From contig JAFTQC010000062.1 of the NCBI GenBank assembly GCA_017462965.1, positions 62,001 to 126,000 of the forward strand: DNA of 64,000 nt. Direction: 5' to 3'. A program made the position numbers and the translations under genes. Source of the stretch: Clostridia bacterium. GTDB lineage: Bacteria; Bacillota; Clostridia; TANB77; UBA1234. This document shows positions 31,649 to 38,936 of this stretch, piece by piece; within the stretch, counting starts at the first letter, position 1, and every line of letters starts with the position of its first letter. The notes below the pieces were generated by a model that was not told the DNA's origin, searched no databases, and saw only the letters and a list, made by a program, of their open reading frames with translations.

Positions 31649-31804
31649 ATGTCTAATGATGAATTACTAATCCAGATAAGAGAACAAGAAGAAATAAATA
31701 TCCAATTGAAAAAAGAGATAGAAGATTTAAAAAAAATAATTTCTGATTATAAAAAAAGTATTAGTCATGCGAAACAAATGATGGATAAGGCGCCAAAAGA
31801 ATAA
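31649..31804 (+). CDS. Small coiled-coil protein upstream of the ART-like gene
   Basis: A 51-residue charged protein (MSNDELLIQIREQEEINIQL at the start, ending KAPKE). It has heptad-like spacing of Leu/Ile between Glu/Lys residues and is probably one helix. It has no signal peptide and no known family. GGGAGG lies 7 bases before the ATG, and the stop is 14 bases before the next gene. A TATAAT (31622-31627) lies just upstream with a poor -35, in the ftsH terminator's T tract. Its position suggests a role with the two genes that follow: chaperone, adaptor or immunity factor. That is inference only. Confidence 0.65.
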   Translation: MSNDELLIQIREQEEINIQLKKEIEDLKKIISDYKKSISHAKQMMDKAPKE

Positions 31805-31818
31805 TGAGGTGATAACAA

Positions 31819-32061
31819 ATGATGAACGATACTGAAGATTTGATAAATAAACTTTCAAAATTAAAAATTGAGTATGAATTATTATATGAGGAATTCAAAG
31901 AATTAGAGAACATTTACTTTCAAATTGAAGAGAAGGATTATGAGATTGCATTAATTATAAGAAAATTGGAAACCAAATTTCTTGAAAAAGAAAAACTTAG
32001 ATTACTTGAAGAAAAAAATAAATTAGAAAAATATATGAGGGATGTCTATGGCGGGAAATAA
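31819..32061 (+). CDS. Small coiled-coil protein overlapping the ART-like gene
   Basis: An 80-residue, highly charged protein (DLINKLSKLKIEYELLYEEF near the start) with strong heptads throughout and no membrane segment. ATG at 31819 or 31822 follows GAGGTGATAA. Its 3' end overlaps the next gene by 14 bases, and the next gene's ribosome site lies inside it, so translation is probably coupled. The family is not recognised. With the 51-residue gene before it, it forms a compact three-gene unit ending in the 928-residue protein. Confidence 0.7.
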   Translation: MMNDTEDLINKLSKLKIEYELLYEEFKELENIYFQIEEKDYEIALIIRKLETKFLEKEKLRLLEEKNKLEKYMRDVYGGK

Positions 32062-34831
32062 TTTTTATTTGTTTGGTAAATTTAAAACAAAATTACAAGA
32101 TGATTATGAGGCGGAAATAAAGGGAAAATCTAAGGAAGAAATAAAGCTTATTGATGCCAAATATACTGCTGAACTAGAAATTATAGAACAAAGATTAATG
32201 GCTGAAGATGCGGAGAATTTCTTACAAAGGTCACTTTTCAATGCATCTATTTCTTTTTCTGATGTAGAGGCATTAAAGACGTTTCTTAGTGATGTTCGTA
32301 AAGGTGCTTATGGTGATAAAGTAAGTGGTGATAGAGTTTTTGAACTTAGTTATTTTGATGATATAAAGGCTTTGCTTTCTAAAAGTTTAGATGAATATAG
32401 AGGAAGTATTGATCGTTCTTTAGTAATTCAACATGATGAGTCTTTATCGGAAGTTCAAAAAGATACAGCGAGACTTGAAAAAATAGCTAAAAGAAAAGCT
32501 ACTCTAGAGCGTGAATCTGCTGTTATGGATTATGCAGATACTGATGAATTTAAAAAAGTATTTGAACGAATGCAAAGTTGTAAAACTGTTTTAGAGAAAT
32601 TTATTAATGATAGAAGTAGAAAAGAAAATTTTAATATGAATACAACCTTTCTTTCAAGAAATCGCGAAACGAGAAGGTTAGATGTCTCTGAAAAAGTGTT
32701 AGCTGATATGTTATTGGGAAGAGGAAATAGTGAAACAGAGCGTTTCAAGCTTTATCTATTTGAGCTTGCAGTTGGAGAGCGATATGCTAACATGAAAGAT
32801 TTAGTAAAGCATATGAAGGCTGTAAATGCCGCTTTGCCTCTTGAACAAGATCCTACTGAAGTTGTGAGGATGAAATCTATGCTTAAAAGTTTTAGTAACA
32901 TGAGAGATTTTATGAAGAAAGTTGATGCGATGAGTGAAATAAATTCACAAAATTCTAATTTGCAGAGTTTATATGATGAGGTATACAGCTTTCACAGAAA
33001 TTCGGGTCAAGTATTAAGTGGTATAGATGCGGCAAGAAATGATAAGGCGAAAAAGATTGCCAGATGTGATGAAGAAAAAAATATATTAGGATTATTGAGT
33101 AGTGCAGAAAAAGGATTATCTCATACTACTGCAAAGACTAGAACAATTGAAGCGTTGAGTAAAGATGCTGTAAATATAGATGAAATTGTTTATGCACATA
33201 AAAAATATGAAAAAGTATCAGATATTAGTTATTTAGTTAATACGTTGAAACAGATGGATGATGAGAGAGGTAAACATGTTTTGGATACTAGTTATGTAGT
33301 AAAAGGTAAACATGAAATGCTTACATCATATTTAGAAAGTATTTTAGATATAAATTCTTGTCAATCTGTTGATATTATGAGTGGTGTTTTAGCGAATGTA
33401 ACAGATGAGCAACGTGAAAATATTAGAGCTTTTGAACTTGGAAGTTATGATAGAGCTTCTGAAGAAATGGCTTTGATTATTCAACAAAAAAGATTAGAAA
33501 TGCTATTTGGACAAGATGCTATTAGAGAAGGACAAGATGGTTTGTTTTTGTATAGAGCGGGCTATATAGATCAAGAGACTGACGCGATAAGGGCTAGAAT
33601 GCCAGGGGCAAAAAAACAAGTAGGTACTCACGTGGGATATGGTAGTTCGAGCAAGGAATACAAGTCACCGTTTATTTCTACTACGACAGATCCTTTAATT
33701 ATGGCTACATATGTATATAATATGGAAGAGAAAAATGCAGTAAGCGAAGAGAGAACTCCTCAAATGGTAATAGATGGGCTTGCATTACATACTATAATGT
33801 CGGATAGATTGGAATCTTTACAGACAACTCCATTTGCTATAACTGGTGAGACAGATTTTTTAAGATTATTAATGAGTTCTCCTGAAATAAGTAGTTCTCC
33901 TGAGCATTTGGACAAAATAAATAGAAGATTAGAAGAACTTTTACATGCGAAAGTTTATACACGAGATGAAAATTTGCCGACGATGATACATCCAATAGTT
34001 GTAGAACAAGTGAATGAACAAGAGTTTAAGGCAATAGAGGGAGTAAGGGAAGAGGGTGAGGCTTATTCTATACGTGAACTTGGTGAAGATAGAAGAAGAA
34101 AGCTTAGAGATTTTGGTAGGGCGTCATTAGAAGTACCGATAAAATCTTGTATACCAGTGAATTATGTCTCGCCGGATACGAAGAAAAGTGTGAGAGTTAC
34201 GCACGAGATTGATCCACTTCAAAGTGATTTTATTCAAGCGATGGATTTTTCGGATGGAGAAAAATTAACACGTTTTATTAGAGAAAATCAGCAAGAGTCT
34301 GTGATAAGACGTCTTGAGGCGATTTTGTCTGAAGAATGGAATCCAGAATCTGATAATGAAAAAACTCTAAATCCGCTGGAGAGAGAGTTTGCAAGGTTGT
34401 ATTATATTGAACGAAGACCACTGAAAGAAATTAAAAAGATTTTTGGAGATGTTGATACGACTAAAAAATTCAATGATCCTACATTTCAACTTGCTTTATC
34501 GGAACAGTTGAGGAATGATATTATAGGAAAATTGAGTCAAGATGATGTGATAAGAAGAAAACTGGAAAATTGTGGAATGGATATGCAGCAAGGTCAAGGA
34601 AAAGATACAGCTGGTGTTATTCCTCATGGAGTTGAAAGAAGTGTGATTTCTGACAAAGAAGCTCCTGTTGGAAGGGCGTCATATCAAGGAATTGACGTGA
34701 ATGAAGGTCAAGGAATGAGAGTTGATATAAGGATGCCTATAAAAAGGAAAAAACGTAGTGAGGCCGAAAAAGCTGCTAGGGATTATCTTGATACAATTGG
34801 AAAAAATATGCAATATGAAATATCTGAATAA
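32048..34831 (+). CDS. Large helical protein with a putative R-S-E ADP-ribosyltransferase-like domain
   Basis: A 928-residue soluble protein with no signal peptide or membrane helix. Residues 1 to about 490 are largely helical and charged. From about 498 a segment resembles R-S-E class ADP-ribosyltransferases: FLYRAGYID (Arg 503), SPFISTTTDP followed by A-x-Y (Ser 544, Thr 545), and RASLEVPIKSCIPVNYV (Glu 695), where toxin-like ARTs have a Glu before V-x-x-x-x-IP. The Gln/Glu usually two residues before the catalytic Glu is a Ser here, and the Ser-to-Glu gap is long. After it comes another helical region and a basic tail with KRKKRSEAEKAA. The start at 32048 follows GAGGG by 6 bases. It is AT-rich like the host. 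The ART assignment is motif-based and not proven. Confidence 0.55.
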   Translation: MAGNNFYLFGKFKTKLQDDYEAEIKGKSKEEIKLIDAKYTAELEIIEQRLMAEDAENFLQRSLFNASISFSDVEALKTFLSDVRKGAYGDKVSGDRVFELSYFDDIKALLSKSLDEYRGSIDRSLVIQHDESLSEVQKDTARLEKIAKRKATLERESAVMDYADTDEFKKVFERMQSCKTVLEKFINDRSRKENFNMNTTFLSRNRETRRLDVSEKVLADMLLGRGNSETERFKLYLFELAVGERYANMKDLVKHMKAVNAALPLEQDPTEVVRMKSMLKSFSNMRDFMKKVDAMSEINSQNSNLQSLYDEVYSFHRNSGQVLSGIDAARNDKAKKIARCDEEKNILGLLSSAEKGLSHTTAKTRTIEALSKDAVNIDEIVYAHKKYEKVSDISYLVNTLKQMDDERGKHVLDTSYVVKGKHEMLTSYLESILDINSCQSVDIMSGVLANVTDEQRENIRAFELGSYDRASEEMALIIQQKRLEMLFGQDAIREGQDGLFLYRAGYIDQETDAIRARMPGAKKQVGTHVGYGSSSKEYKSPFISTTTDPLIMATYVYNMEEKNAVSEERTPQMVIDGLALHTIMSDRLESLQTTPFAITGETDFLRLLMSSPEISSSPEHLDKINRRLEELLHAKVYTRDENLPTMIHPIVVEQVNEQEFKAIEGVREEGEAYSIRELGEDRRRKLRDFGRASLEVPIKSCIPVNYVSPDTKKSVRVTHEIDPLQSDFIQAMDFSDGEKLTRFIRENQQESVIRRLEAILSEEWNPESDNEKTLNPLEREFARLYYIERRPLKEIKKIFGDVDTTKKFNDPTFQLALSEQLRNDIIGKLSQDDVIRRKLENCGMDMQQGQGKDTAGVIPHGVERSVISDKEAPVGRASYQGIDVNEGQGMRVDIRMPIKRKKRSEAEKAARDYLDTIGKNMQYEISE

Positions 34832-34905
34832 AAATATTGAAATAATTGCCAAAATATGTTAACATAATAATGTATGGAGCAATTTTTAGAAAGGGGTTTT
34901 CTGGT

Positions 34906-35181
34906 ATGGAAAACAAGACGTACAAGGAAAGAGCAGAGCATGCACTGAAGGAGCTTTTGCTGAGCGAAAGTGACTTCAAGCCGGTGAATGAGATGCAGAC
35001 GTATGCCATGGAACTGAAAGCTTTTCTGGAGGTTGGTAACCTTAACGAAAGAATGATGTTTCTGAAAGACGCTGTGAATGGAATTTACAGCAAGAAGGCG
35101 CGTTCTGGTCAGGCCTGGCTGAACCATGTGGTGGATATCACTTTTGACCTGTTTGAGGAGAACTTTTCCAAAATCAAATAA
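34906..35181 (+). CDS. Unknown 91-residue protein paired with a NADAR antitoxin homologue
   Basis: MENKTYKERAEHALKELLLS at the start; acidic-helical, soluble, no known family. AAAGGGG lies 9 bases before ATG 34906; in-frame codons further upstream lie outside the composition change. The coding is much richer in G and C than the neighbours (CTG, GTG, GAG, AAG endings), and so is the next gene, 21 bases downstream. The pair looks transferred together from a higher-G+C genome. It is too short to be a DarT toxin and shows no R-S-E or NAD-binding motif. It could be a small partner or regulator of the NADAR protein. Confidence 0.7.
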   Translation: MENKTYKERAEHALKELLLSESDFKPVNEMQTYAMELKAFLEVGNLNERMMFLKDAVNGIYSKKARSGQAWLNHVVDITFDLFEENFSKIK

Positions 35182-35202
35182 TGAAAGTTGAGATGACAAA
35201 AG

Positions 35203-35826
35203 ATGGCTAAAAGACCTGCATTTACGGTGATCAATGGTGTTGTCGTTGCACGTGATGTTGAGTTTGAGTGGTTTCCTGGTTTTTCCGCAGCGCAGAAGCG
35301 CAGATCGATTGAGGCGATGCACAGAGAGATTCCTGGCGCGACGCTCGAGGTTAGCACCAAGAGCAAGGAGCAGCTGGGCGTAAAGCTTAGTGCATTTACC
35401 CTGAAACTGGGTGGAAAGTCGCTTGAGTCGATTTTTCAGGGTTCCAAGGTGTTCAAACAGGGTGGCCCGTACATTGATATGTATGACAAATCGCCCCGTG
35501 ATGCCAAACACGACCTGAGACTCAAGACTTCTGGCGAGCTGGAAGCGTTTGAGTACAACGGAGTGCGATGGGAACTGCTTCCGCGAACCGCGTTCTACGA
35601 TTACATCTACGTGAAGGCGGTGAAGGAATGCCTGACCCGCGATGAGCTGCAGAAGGTTGCCGAGTATCAGTTTTTCACTGATATTGAGTTCAATCCTCAG
35701 AAGTCCATCAACACCCAGGCGCGAGCTATCGCGATTGTGAAATGTTTGATGGAAACTTATGATGAGATTCCTGAATTCAATCAGTCGGCGTGGCTTGCAT
35801 GGCACGCTCGTCATGTACGGGGATGA
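35203..35826 (+). CDS. DarT1-associated NADAR family antitoxin homologue
   Basis: A 207-residue cytoplasmic protein. I recognise the family by LSAFTLKLGGKSLESIFQG, SKVFKQGGPYIDMYD, PRTAFYDYIYVKA, and FTDIEFNPQKSINTQARA near the C-terminus. Family knowledge: NADAR proteins remove ADP-ribose from nucleic acids, and this subgroup is the antitoxin partner of DarT1 DNA ADP-ribosyltransferases. No DarT gene is present here. A weak ATGACAAAAG spacing precedes ATG 35203. The base composition is foreign: I counted 35 G+C in bases 35281-35340, against 16 of 60 in a serS stretch (36901-36960). Arginine codons are CGT/CGC rather than the host's AGA. A terminator follows, then convergent serS. Confidence 0.82.
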   Translation: MAKRPAFTVINGVVVARDVEFEWFPGFSAAQKRRSIEAMHREIPGATLEVSTKSKEQLGVKLSAFTLKLGGKSLESIFQGSKVFKQGGPYIDMYDKSPRDAKHDLRLKTSGELEAFEYNGVRWELLPRTAFYDYIYVKAVKECLTRDELQKVAEYQFFTDIEFNPQKSINTQARAIAIVKCLMETYDEIPEFNQSAWLAWHARHVRG

Positions 35827-35849
35827 TCTAATGTTGTAACATTAAAAGA

Positions 35850-35883
35850 GACCGAGATGCTCTTGCAGCAGCTCGGTCTTTTT
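35850..35883. terminator. Terminator between the NADAR gene and serS
   Basis: GACCGAG pairs with CTCGGTC, followed by TTTTTAC; AAAAGA on the other side. It can serve both converging genes. Confidence 0.8.
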
Positions 35884-35893
35884 ACGTCTATTT

Positions 35894-37183
35894 TTATTTT
35901 TTTACTGGTTCGATTTTTTCGATTCCACCCATATATGGTCTTAAAGCCACAGGAACATTAACGCTTCCATCTTCATTTACGTTATTTTCAAGTAAGGCGA
36001 TAAGTCCACGAGGAGTAGCTAAAACTGTATTATTTAGAGTTGATACTAAATAGTTTCCGTCAGTACCTTTTGCACGAATACCAAGTCTTCTAGCTTGAGC
36101 GTCGCCAAGAGTAGAACAGCTACCAACTTCGAAATATTTTTGTTGTCTTGGGCTCCAAGCTTCGATATCACATGACTTAACTTTCAAATCAGCCAAATCC
36201 CCACTGCAGCATTCAAGTGTTCTAACAGGAACATCTAAACTTCTGAAAAATTCGACTGTATAGCTCCACATTTTGTTATACCAATCCATTGAATCTTCTG
36301 GCTTACAAAGAACAACCATTTCTTGTTTTTCAAATTGGTGAACTCTGTAAATACCTCTTTCTTCGATACCATGAGCACCAACTTCTTTTCTGAAGCAAGG
36401 AGAGTAAGATGTAAGTGTTAAAGGTAATTCTTCTTCTTTAAGAAGTTGACCTTTAAATTTACCAATCATAGAATGCTCAGAAGTACCAATCAAGAATAAG
36501 TCTTCACCTTCGATTTTATACATCATAGCTTCCATTTCAGCAAAGCTCATAACACCGTTAACCACATCGCTTCTAATCATGAATGGAGGAATGCAGTATG
36601 TGAATCCCTTGTCAATCATGAAATCTCTAGCATATGAAATCATTGCAGAATGAAGTCTTGCAACATTTCCCATTAAATAATAGAATCCGTTACCACTAGT
36701 TCTACCAGCACTTTCTTTGTCGATACCATTAAGTTTGTCCATAATATCAGCATGATAAGGAACTTCAAAAGCAGGAACAACAGGTTCTCCATAAACTTCA
36801 TTAACAACATTTTCTGTATCATCTTTACCTATTGGAACAGAATCGTCGATAATATTAGGAATAACCATCATTTTAGTTTTAATTTCCTCTGCAAGTTTTG
36901 TTTCCTTTTCTTCAATTTCAAGTAATTCTTCATTTATTTTAGAAACTTCAGCTTTGATGGCGTTAGCTTCTTCAACCTTTTTCTCTCTCATTAAATTACC
37001 AATCTCGGAGCTTTTACTATTCCTTTCAGCTCTAAGTGTGTCACCTTTAAGTCTTGCATCTCTAAGCTCTTTGTCAAGTTCAATAACTTCATCAACTAAA
37101 GGTAGTTTTTGAACTTGAAATTTTTTCTTGATATTTTCCTTAACAATATCAGGATTTTCTCTTAAAAATTTGATGTCTAGCAT
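35894..37183 (-). CDS. serS: Seryl-tRNA synthetase
   Basis: Charges tRNA-Ser (and tRNA-Sec where present); 429 residues. The N-terminal long antiparallel coiled coil that contacts the tRNA variable arm spans about 25-105. The class II core has motif 2 around SYSPCFRKEVGAHGIEERG-like FRKEVGAHG and GIYRVHQFEKQEM, and motif 3 NNTVLATPRGLIALLEN. TSEHSMIG is the serine/ATP region. AGGAGG precedes the start. Expression is controlled by the T-box leader upstream (37212-37425). Confidence 0.98.
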   Translation of the reverse strand: MLDIKFLRENPDIVKENIKKKFQVQKLPLVDEVIELDKELRDARLKGDTLRAERNSKSSEIGNLMREKKVEEANAIKAEVSKINEELLEIEEKETKLAEEIKTKMMVIPNIIDDSVPIGKDDTENVVNEVYGEPVVPAFEVPYHADIMDKLNGIDKESAGRTSGNGFYYLMGNVARLHSAMISYARDFMIDKGFTYCIPPFMIRSDVVNGVMSFAEMEAMMYKIEGEDLFLIGTSEHSMIGKFKGQLLKEEELPLTLTSYSPCFRKEVGAHGIEERGIYRVHQFEKQEMVVLCKPEDSMDWYNKMWSYTVEFFRSLDVPVRTLECCSGDLADLKVKSCDIEAWSPRQQKYFEVGSCSTLGDAQARRLGIRAKGTDGNYLVSTLNNTVLATPRGLIALLENNVNEDGSVNVPVALRPYMGGIEKIEPVKK

Positions 37184-37211
37184 AAAATAAAACCTCCTTA
37201 AAAATATTTGC

Positions 37212-37425
37212 TAAATATACAAAAACTCTCCCAAATCCAAAGGACGAGGGAGAGTCGTGGTACCACCTTAATTACTTCTTTGACGCACTGTAACCTATGC
37301 GGGCAGGTTTAGTTTTCACTAAAAAGCTCATGAGTAGATTCACAAATCAAATCTTACCAATTTTCACCAACCATTGGCTCTCTAAAAGATTTAAAATAAG
37401 CTACTAGTCTCAATCATCGCAACAT
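37212..37425 (-). promoter_or_regulatory. T-box riboswitch controlling serS (specifier UCU, serine)
   Basis: On the minus strand the invariant T-box sequence AAGGTGGTACCACG (37254-37269) precedes a terminator (GACTCTCCC with GGGAGAGTTTTT, about 37220-37255). The upstream stem I has GAATCTACTC, giving specifier TCT (37336-37338), a serine codon, with AGAGAG and GGTTGG-type elements beyond it. Uncharged tRNA-Ser should stabilise the antiterminator. Confidence 0.92.
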
Positions 37426-37480
37426 ATGTAAGAATTATACATTCGTTCCATACAAAAGTCAAGATTAAGAAATGTATAAA

Positions 37481-37547
37481 TCGTCCACGGGGGACGTCCA
37501 TTAAATGGACGAAAAAGGACAAGAGAAACGTCCCCTTGTCCTTTTGT
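37481..37547. repeat. Compound repeat-family palindromes upstream of the serS T-box
   Basis: Two adjacent small palindromes: CGTCCATTAAATGGACG, almost the same as the inner part of the 12901-13063 arms, and GGACAAG...CTTGTCC, shared with 11356 and 41411. It contains CCACGGGGGACGTCCAT, identical in order to the 12901 arm. Confidence 0.8.
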
Positions 37548-37554
37548 CGTTTTG

Positions 37555-37815
37555 TTAAGCGAATGGCGGCATGTTAAGCGGTGGTGTGGTTCCAACCCAG
37601 CCAGTAGCGCCTCCGCTGCGGCGACCATCCATGAAAACGGTTCCATCAGAAAAGAATGTGATGTTGGAATGGTATCCGTACCGATCTACCAAATTTTGGC
37701 GATGTTCTACTTCGTCTTTTGCAGCAAGCAACATGAAGACTTTTTCACTTACTGGAACGTGAGTGGCGCGGAGATCGAGCATTTCAGCGAAAGACAGTTT
37801 GGTTTTGGTAATCAC
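37555..37815 (-). CDS. Small G+C-rich orphan protein
   Basis: An 86-residue protein, not recognised. GGAGGGG sits 6 bases before the GTG at 37815, so the protein begins M-ITKTKLSFAEMLDLRATHV; the TTG two codons upstream touches the ribosome site. The C-terminus is Gly/Pro-rich (FMDGRRSGGATGW, then TTPPLNMPPFA). No membrane helix. Composition is foreign (I counted 38 G+C in bases 37561-37620) and resembles the 34906-35826 pair, suggesting a related acquisition now separated from it by serS. A good promoter lies upstream, partly inside a palindrome. Confidence 0.7.
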   Translation of the reverse strand: MITKTKLSFAEMLDLRATHVPVSEKVFMLLAAKDEVEHRQNLVDRYGYHSNITFFSDGTVFMDGRRSGGATGWVGTTPPLNMPPFA

Positions 37816-37849
37816 GGTCAACCCCTCCTATGTGGTAAAGTTCACATAA

Positions 37850-37878
37850 AGTATACGACGGTTTTTGGAACTTAGCAA
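37850..37878 (-). promoter_or_regulatory. Promoter of the small G+C-rich gene, with its -35 inside a palindrome
   Basis: Minus strand: TTGCTA (37873-37878), a 17-base spacer and TATACT (37850-37855). The TTGCTA comes from the outer edge of the palindrome at 37872-37934. Confidence 0.65.
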
Positions 37879-37934
37879 GAGGGACGCCCCTTTTTGTGAA
37901 AATATTTCACAAAAAGGGGCGTCCCTCTTGCTAA
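37872..37934. repeat. Perfect 30-bp palindrome of the GGGACGCCCC type
   Basis: 37872-37901 is the exact reverse complement of 37905-37934, with a 3-base loop. The inner part (AGAGGGACGCCCCTTTTTGTG) matches the palindrome after dnaE. A second small hairpin, TTGGACAA...TTGTCCAA with CCCGTCCC, follows at 37936-37962. Confidence 0.95.
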
Positions 37935-37980
37935 ATTGGACAAAAGCCCGTCCCTTGTCCAATCTCCCATGTTGATACTC

Positions 37981-38009
37981 TTGTATCTTAAAGGCAAATT
38001 TGGTAAAAT
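37981..38009 (+). promoter_or_regulatory. Promoter of the DUF2207-like gene
   Basis: TTGTAT (37981-37986), a 17-base spacer and TAAAAT (38004-38009), followed by GGGAGG 11 bases later. Confidence 0.55.
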
Positions 38010-38033
38010 CAGAAGCGATGGGAGGCGAATAGT

Positions 38034-38912
38034 GTGTTTTGGAGAAAAAAAGAGAAAATCGAGCTATATATGGAAATTCCAAGAAAAGATGCAACGCCAC
38101 TTGAAGCTTTGTGGATTTCAGGAGAGGCGGATAAAGATATTATATCTATAAGAAATGTGTATTTTGCGTTAATCATGCAATTATATAAAAAAGGATATTT
38201 GAATTTTGAAAAGTTATCTACTGGTGAACACAATATAGTGTTTAGCTACGAAACGGTAGATTTCTTTAAATCTAATTATAAAAAAATTATGGAAGATTAT
38301 TCTTGTTTTGATGACATGGATGATAGTTTTCAAATGTATGTTGGTGGTTTTTATAATGGTATTTTGAAGATGATTGAAAATAGTGTTGAATTAATTGATG
38401 AACTTGAAATTGAGTATGATGAGCTTGCGATACTTAATATAATAAAGGTAGTTAGCTATGAACACGAGGGAGTGGTTACGTTTAGAAACATAGCGGATAC
38501 TATTTTAAAAAGAGATACAAGAAAAGTTGATAATACTTATATAGAGAGTTTAATTTTTGTTATAAATAATTTGCTTACAAAATCGATGTTAAAAAAGGGT
38601 TTGGTTATTGAGGATGAATTGAATAACAAAAAGTTTCTTGAAATAAAAAATCATCCTGCTAAATATAATGATGAATCAAAGCTATGGAAAGGTTTAAAAA
38701 AGTATTTGTGGGAAGATTTTATAGATATAATGCAAAATGATGCGAAGGTGTTAGAACTTTATCCATATTATATTGTTTTTGGTATGGAAGGTAGAATTGT
38801 TGAAAACATTGAGTTAGAGGAAGTTTATCTAAAACCTAAAACAGTAGATTTACTTAAAGCTTTGCAAGAAGAAAGTGAAATGCTTTGTAAATTAGATTTT
38901 GAATATGAATAA
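38034..38912 (+). CDS. Soluble protein resembling the C-terminal part of DUF2207
   Basis: A 292-residue protein. The opening IPRKDATPLEALWISGEAD followed by a K-K-GYL helix pair looks like the cytoplasmic winged-helix part of DUF2207 membrane proteins (P-x-D-x-S-P-x-E-A, then L-x-x-L-x-x-x-GYL). The end (LWKGLKKYLWEDF, then YPYYIVFGMEG) matches the W-x-x-F-x-x-Y-L and AxALG regions of that family. There is no membrane segment or DUF2207 N-terminal domain. GTG 38034 follows GGGAGG by 8 bases. The radical SAM gene starts 24 bases later, so the three genes may form one operon. Function unknown. Confidence 0.65.
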   Translation: MFWRKKEKIELYMEIPRKDATPLEALWISGEADKDIISIRNVYFALIMQLYKKGYLNFEKLSTGEHNIVFSYETVDFFKSNYKKIMEDYSCFDDMDDSFQMYVGGFYNGILKMIENSVELIDELEIEYDELAILNIIKVVSYEHEGVVTFRNIADTILKRDTRKVDNTYIESLIFVINNLLTKSMLKKGLVIEDELNNKKFLEIKNHPAKYNDESKLWKGLKKYLWEDFIDIMQNDAKVLELYPYYIVFGMEGRIVENIELEEVYLKPKTVDLLKALQEESEMLCKLDFEYE

Positions 38913-38936
38913 AATTTTGAGCAAGAAGGAGAGAAA

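Noticed and set aside
32048-34831. LXG or type VII secretion toxin
   Set aside because: No LXG motif, WXG100 partner or secretion genes are visible; the two small upstream proteins lack WXG.
34783-35814. 343-residue minus-strand frame across the 91-residue and NADAR genes
   Set aside because: The plus frames have ribosome sites and a recognised NADAR protein; the minus frame runs across both genes, is His/Leu/Arg-rich and matches nothing, as expected for the complement of G+C-rich coding.
37552-37875. Plus-strand frames opposite the 86-residue gene
   Set aside because: The minus-strand gene has GGAGGGG and a promoter; the plus frames have no ribosome site and run into the palindrome.
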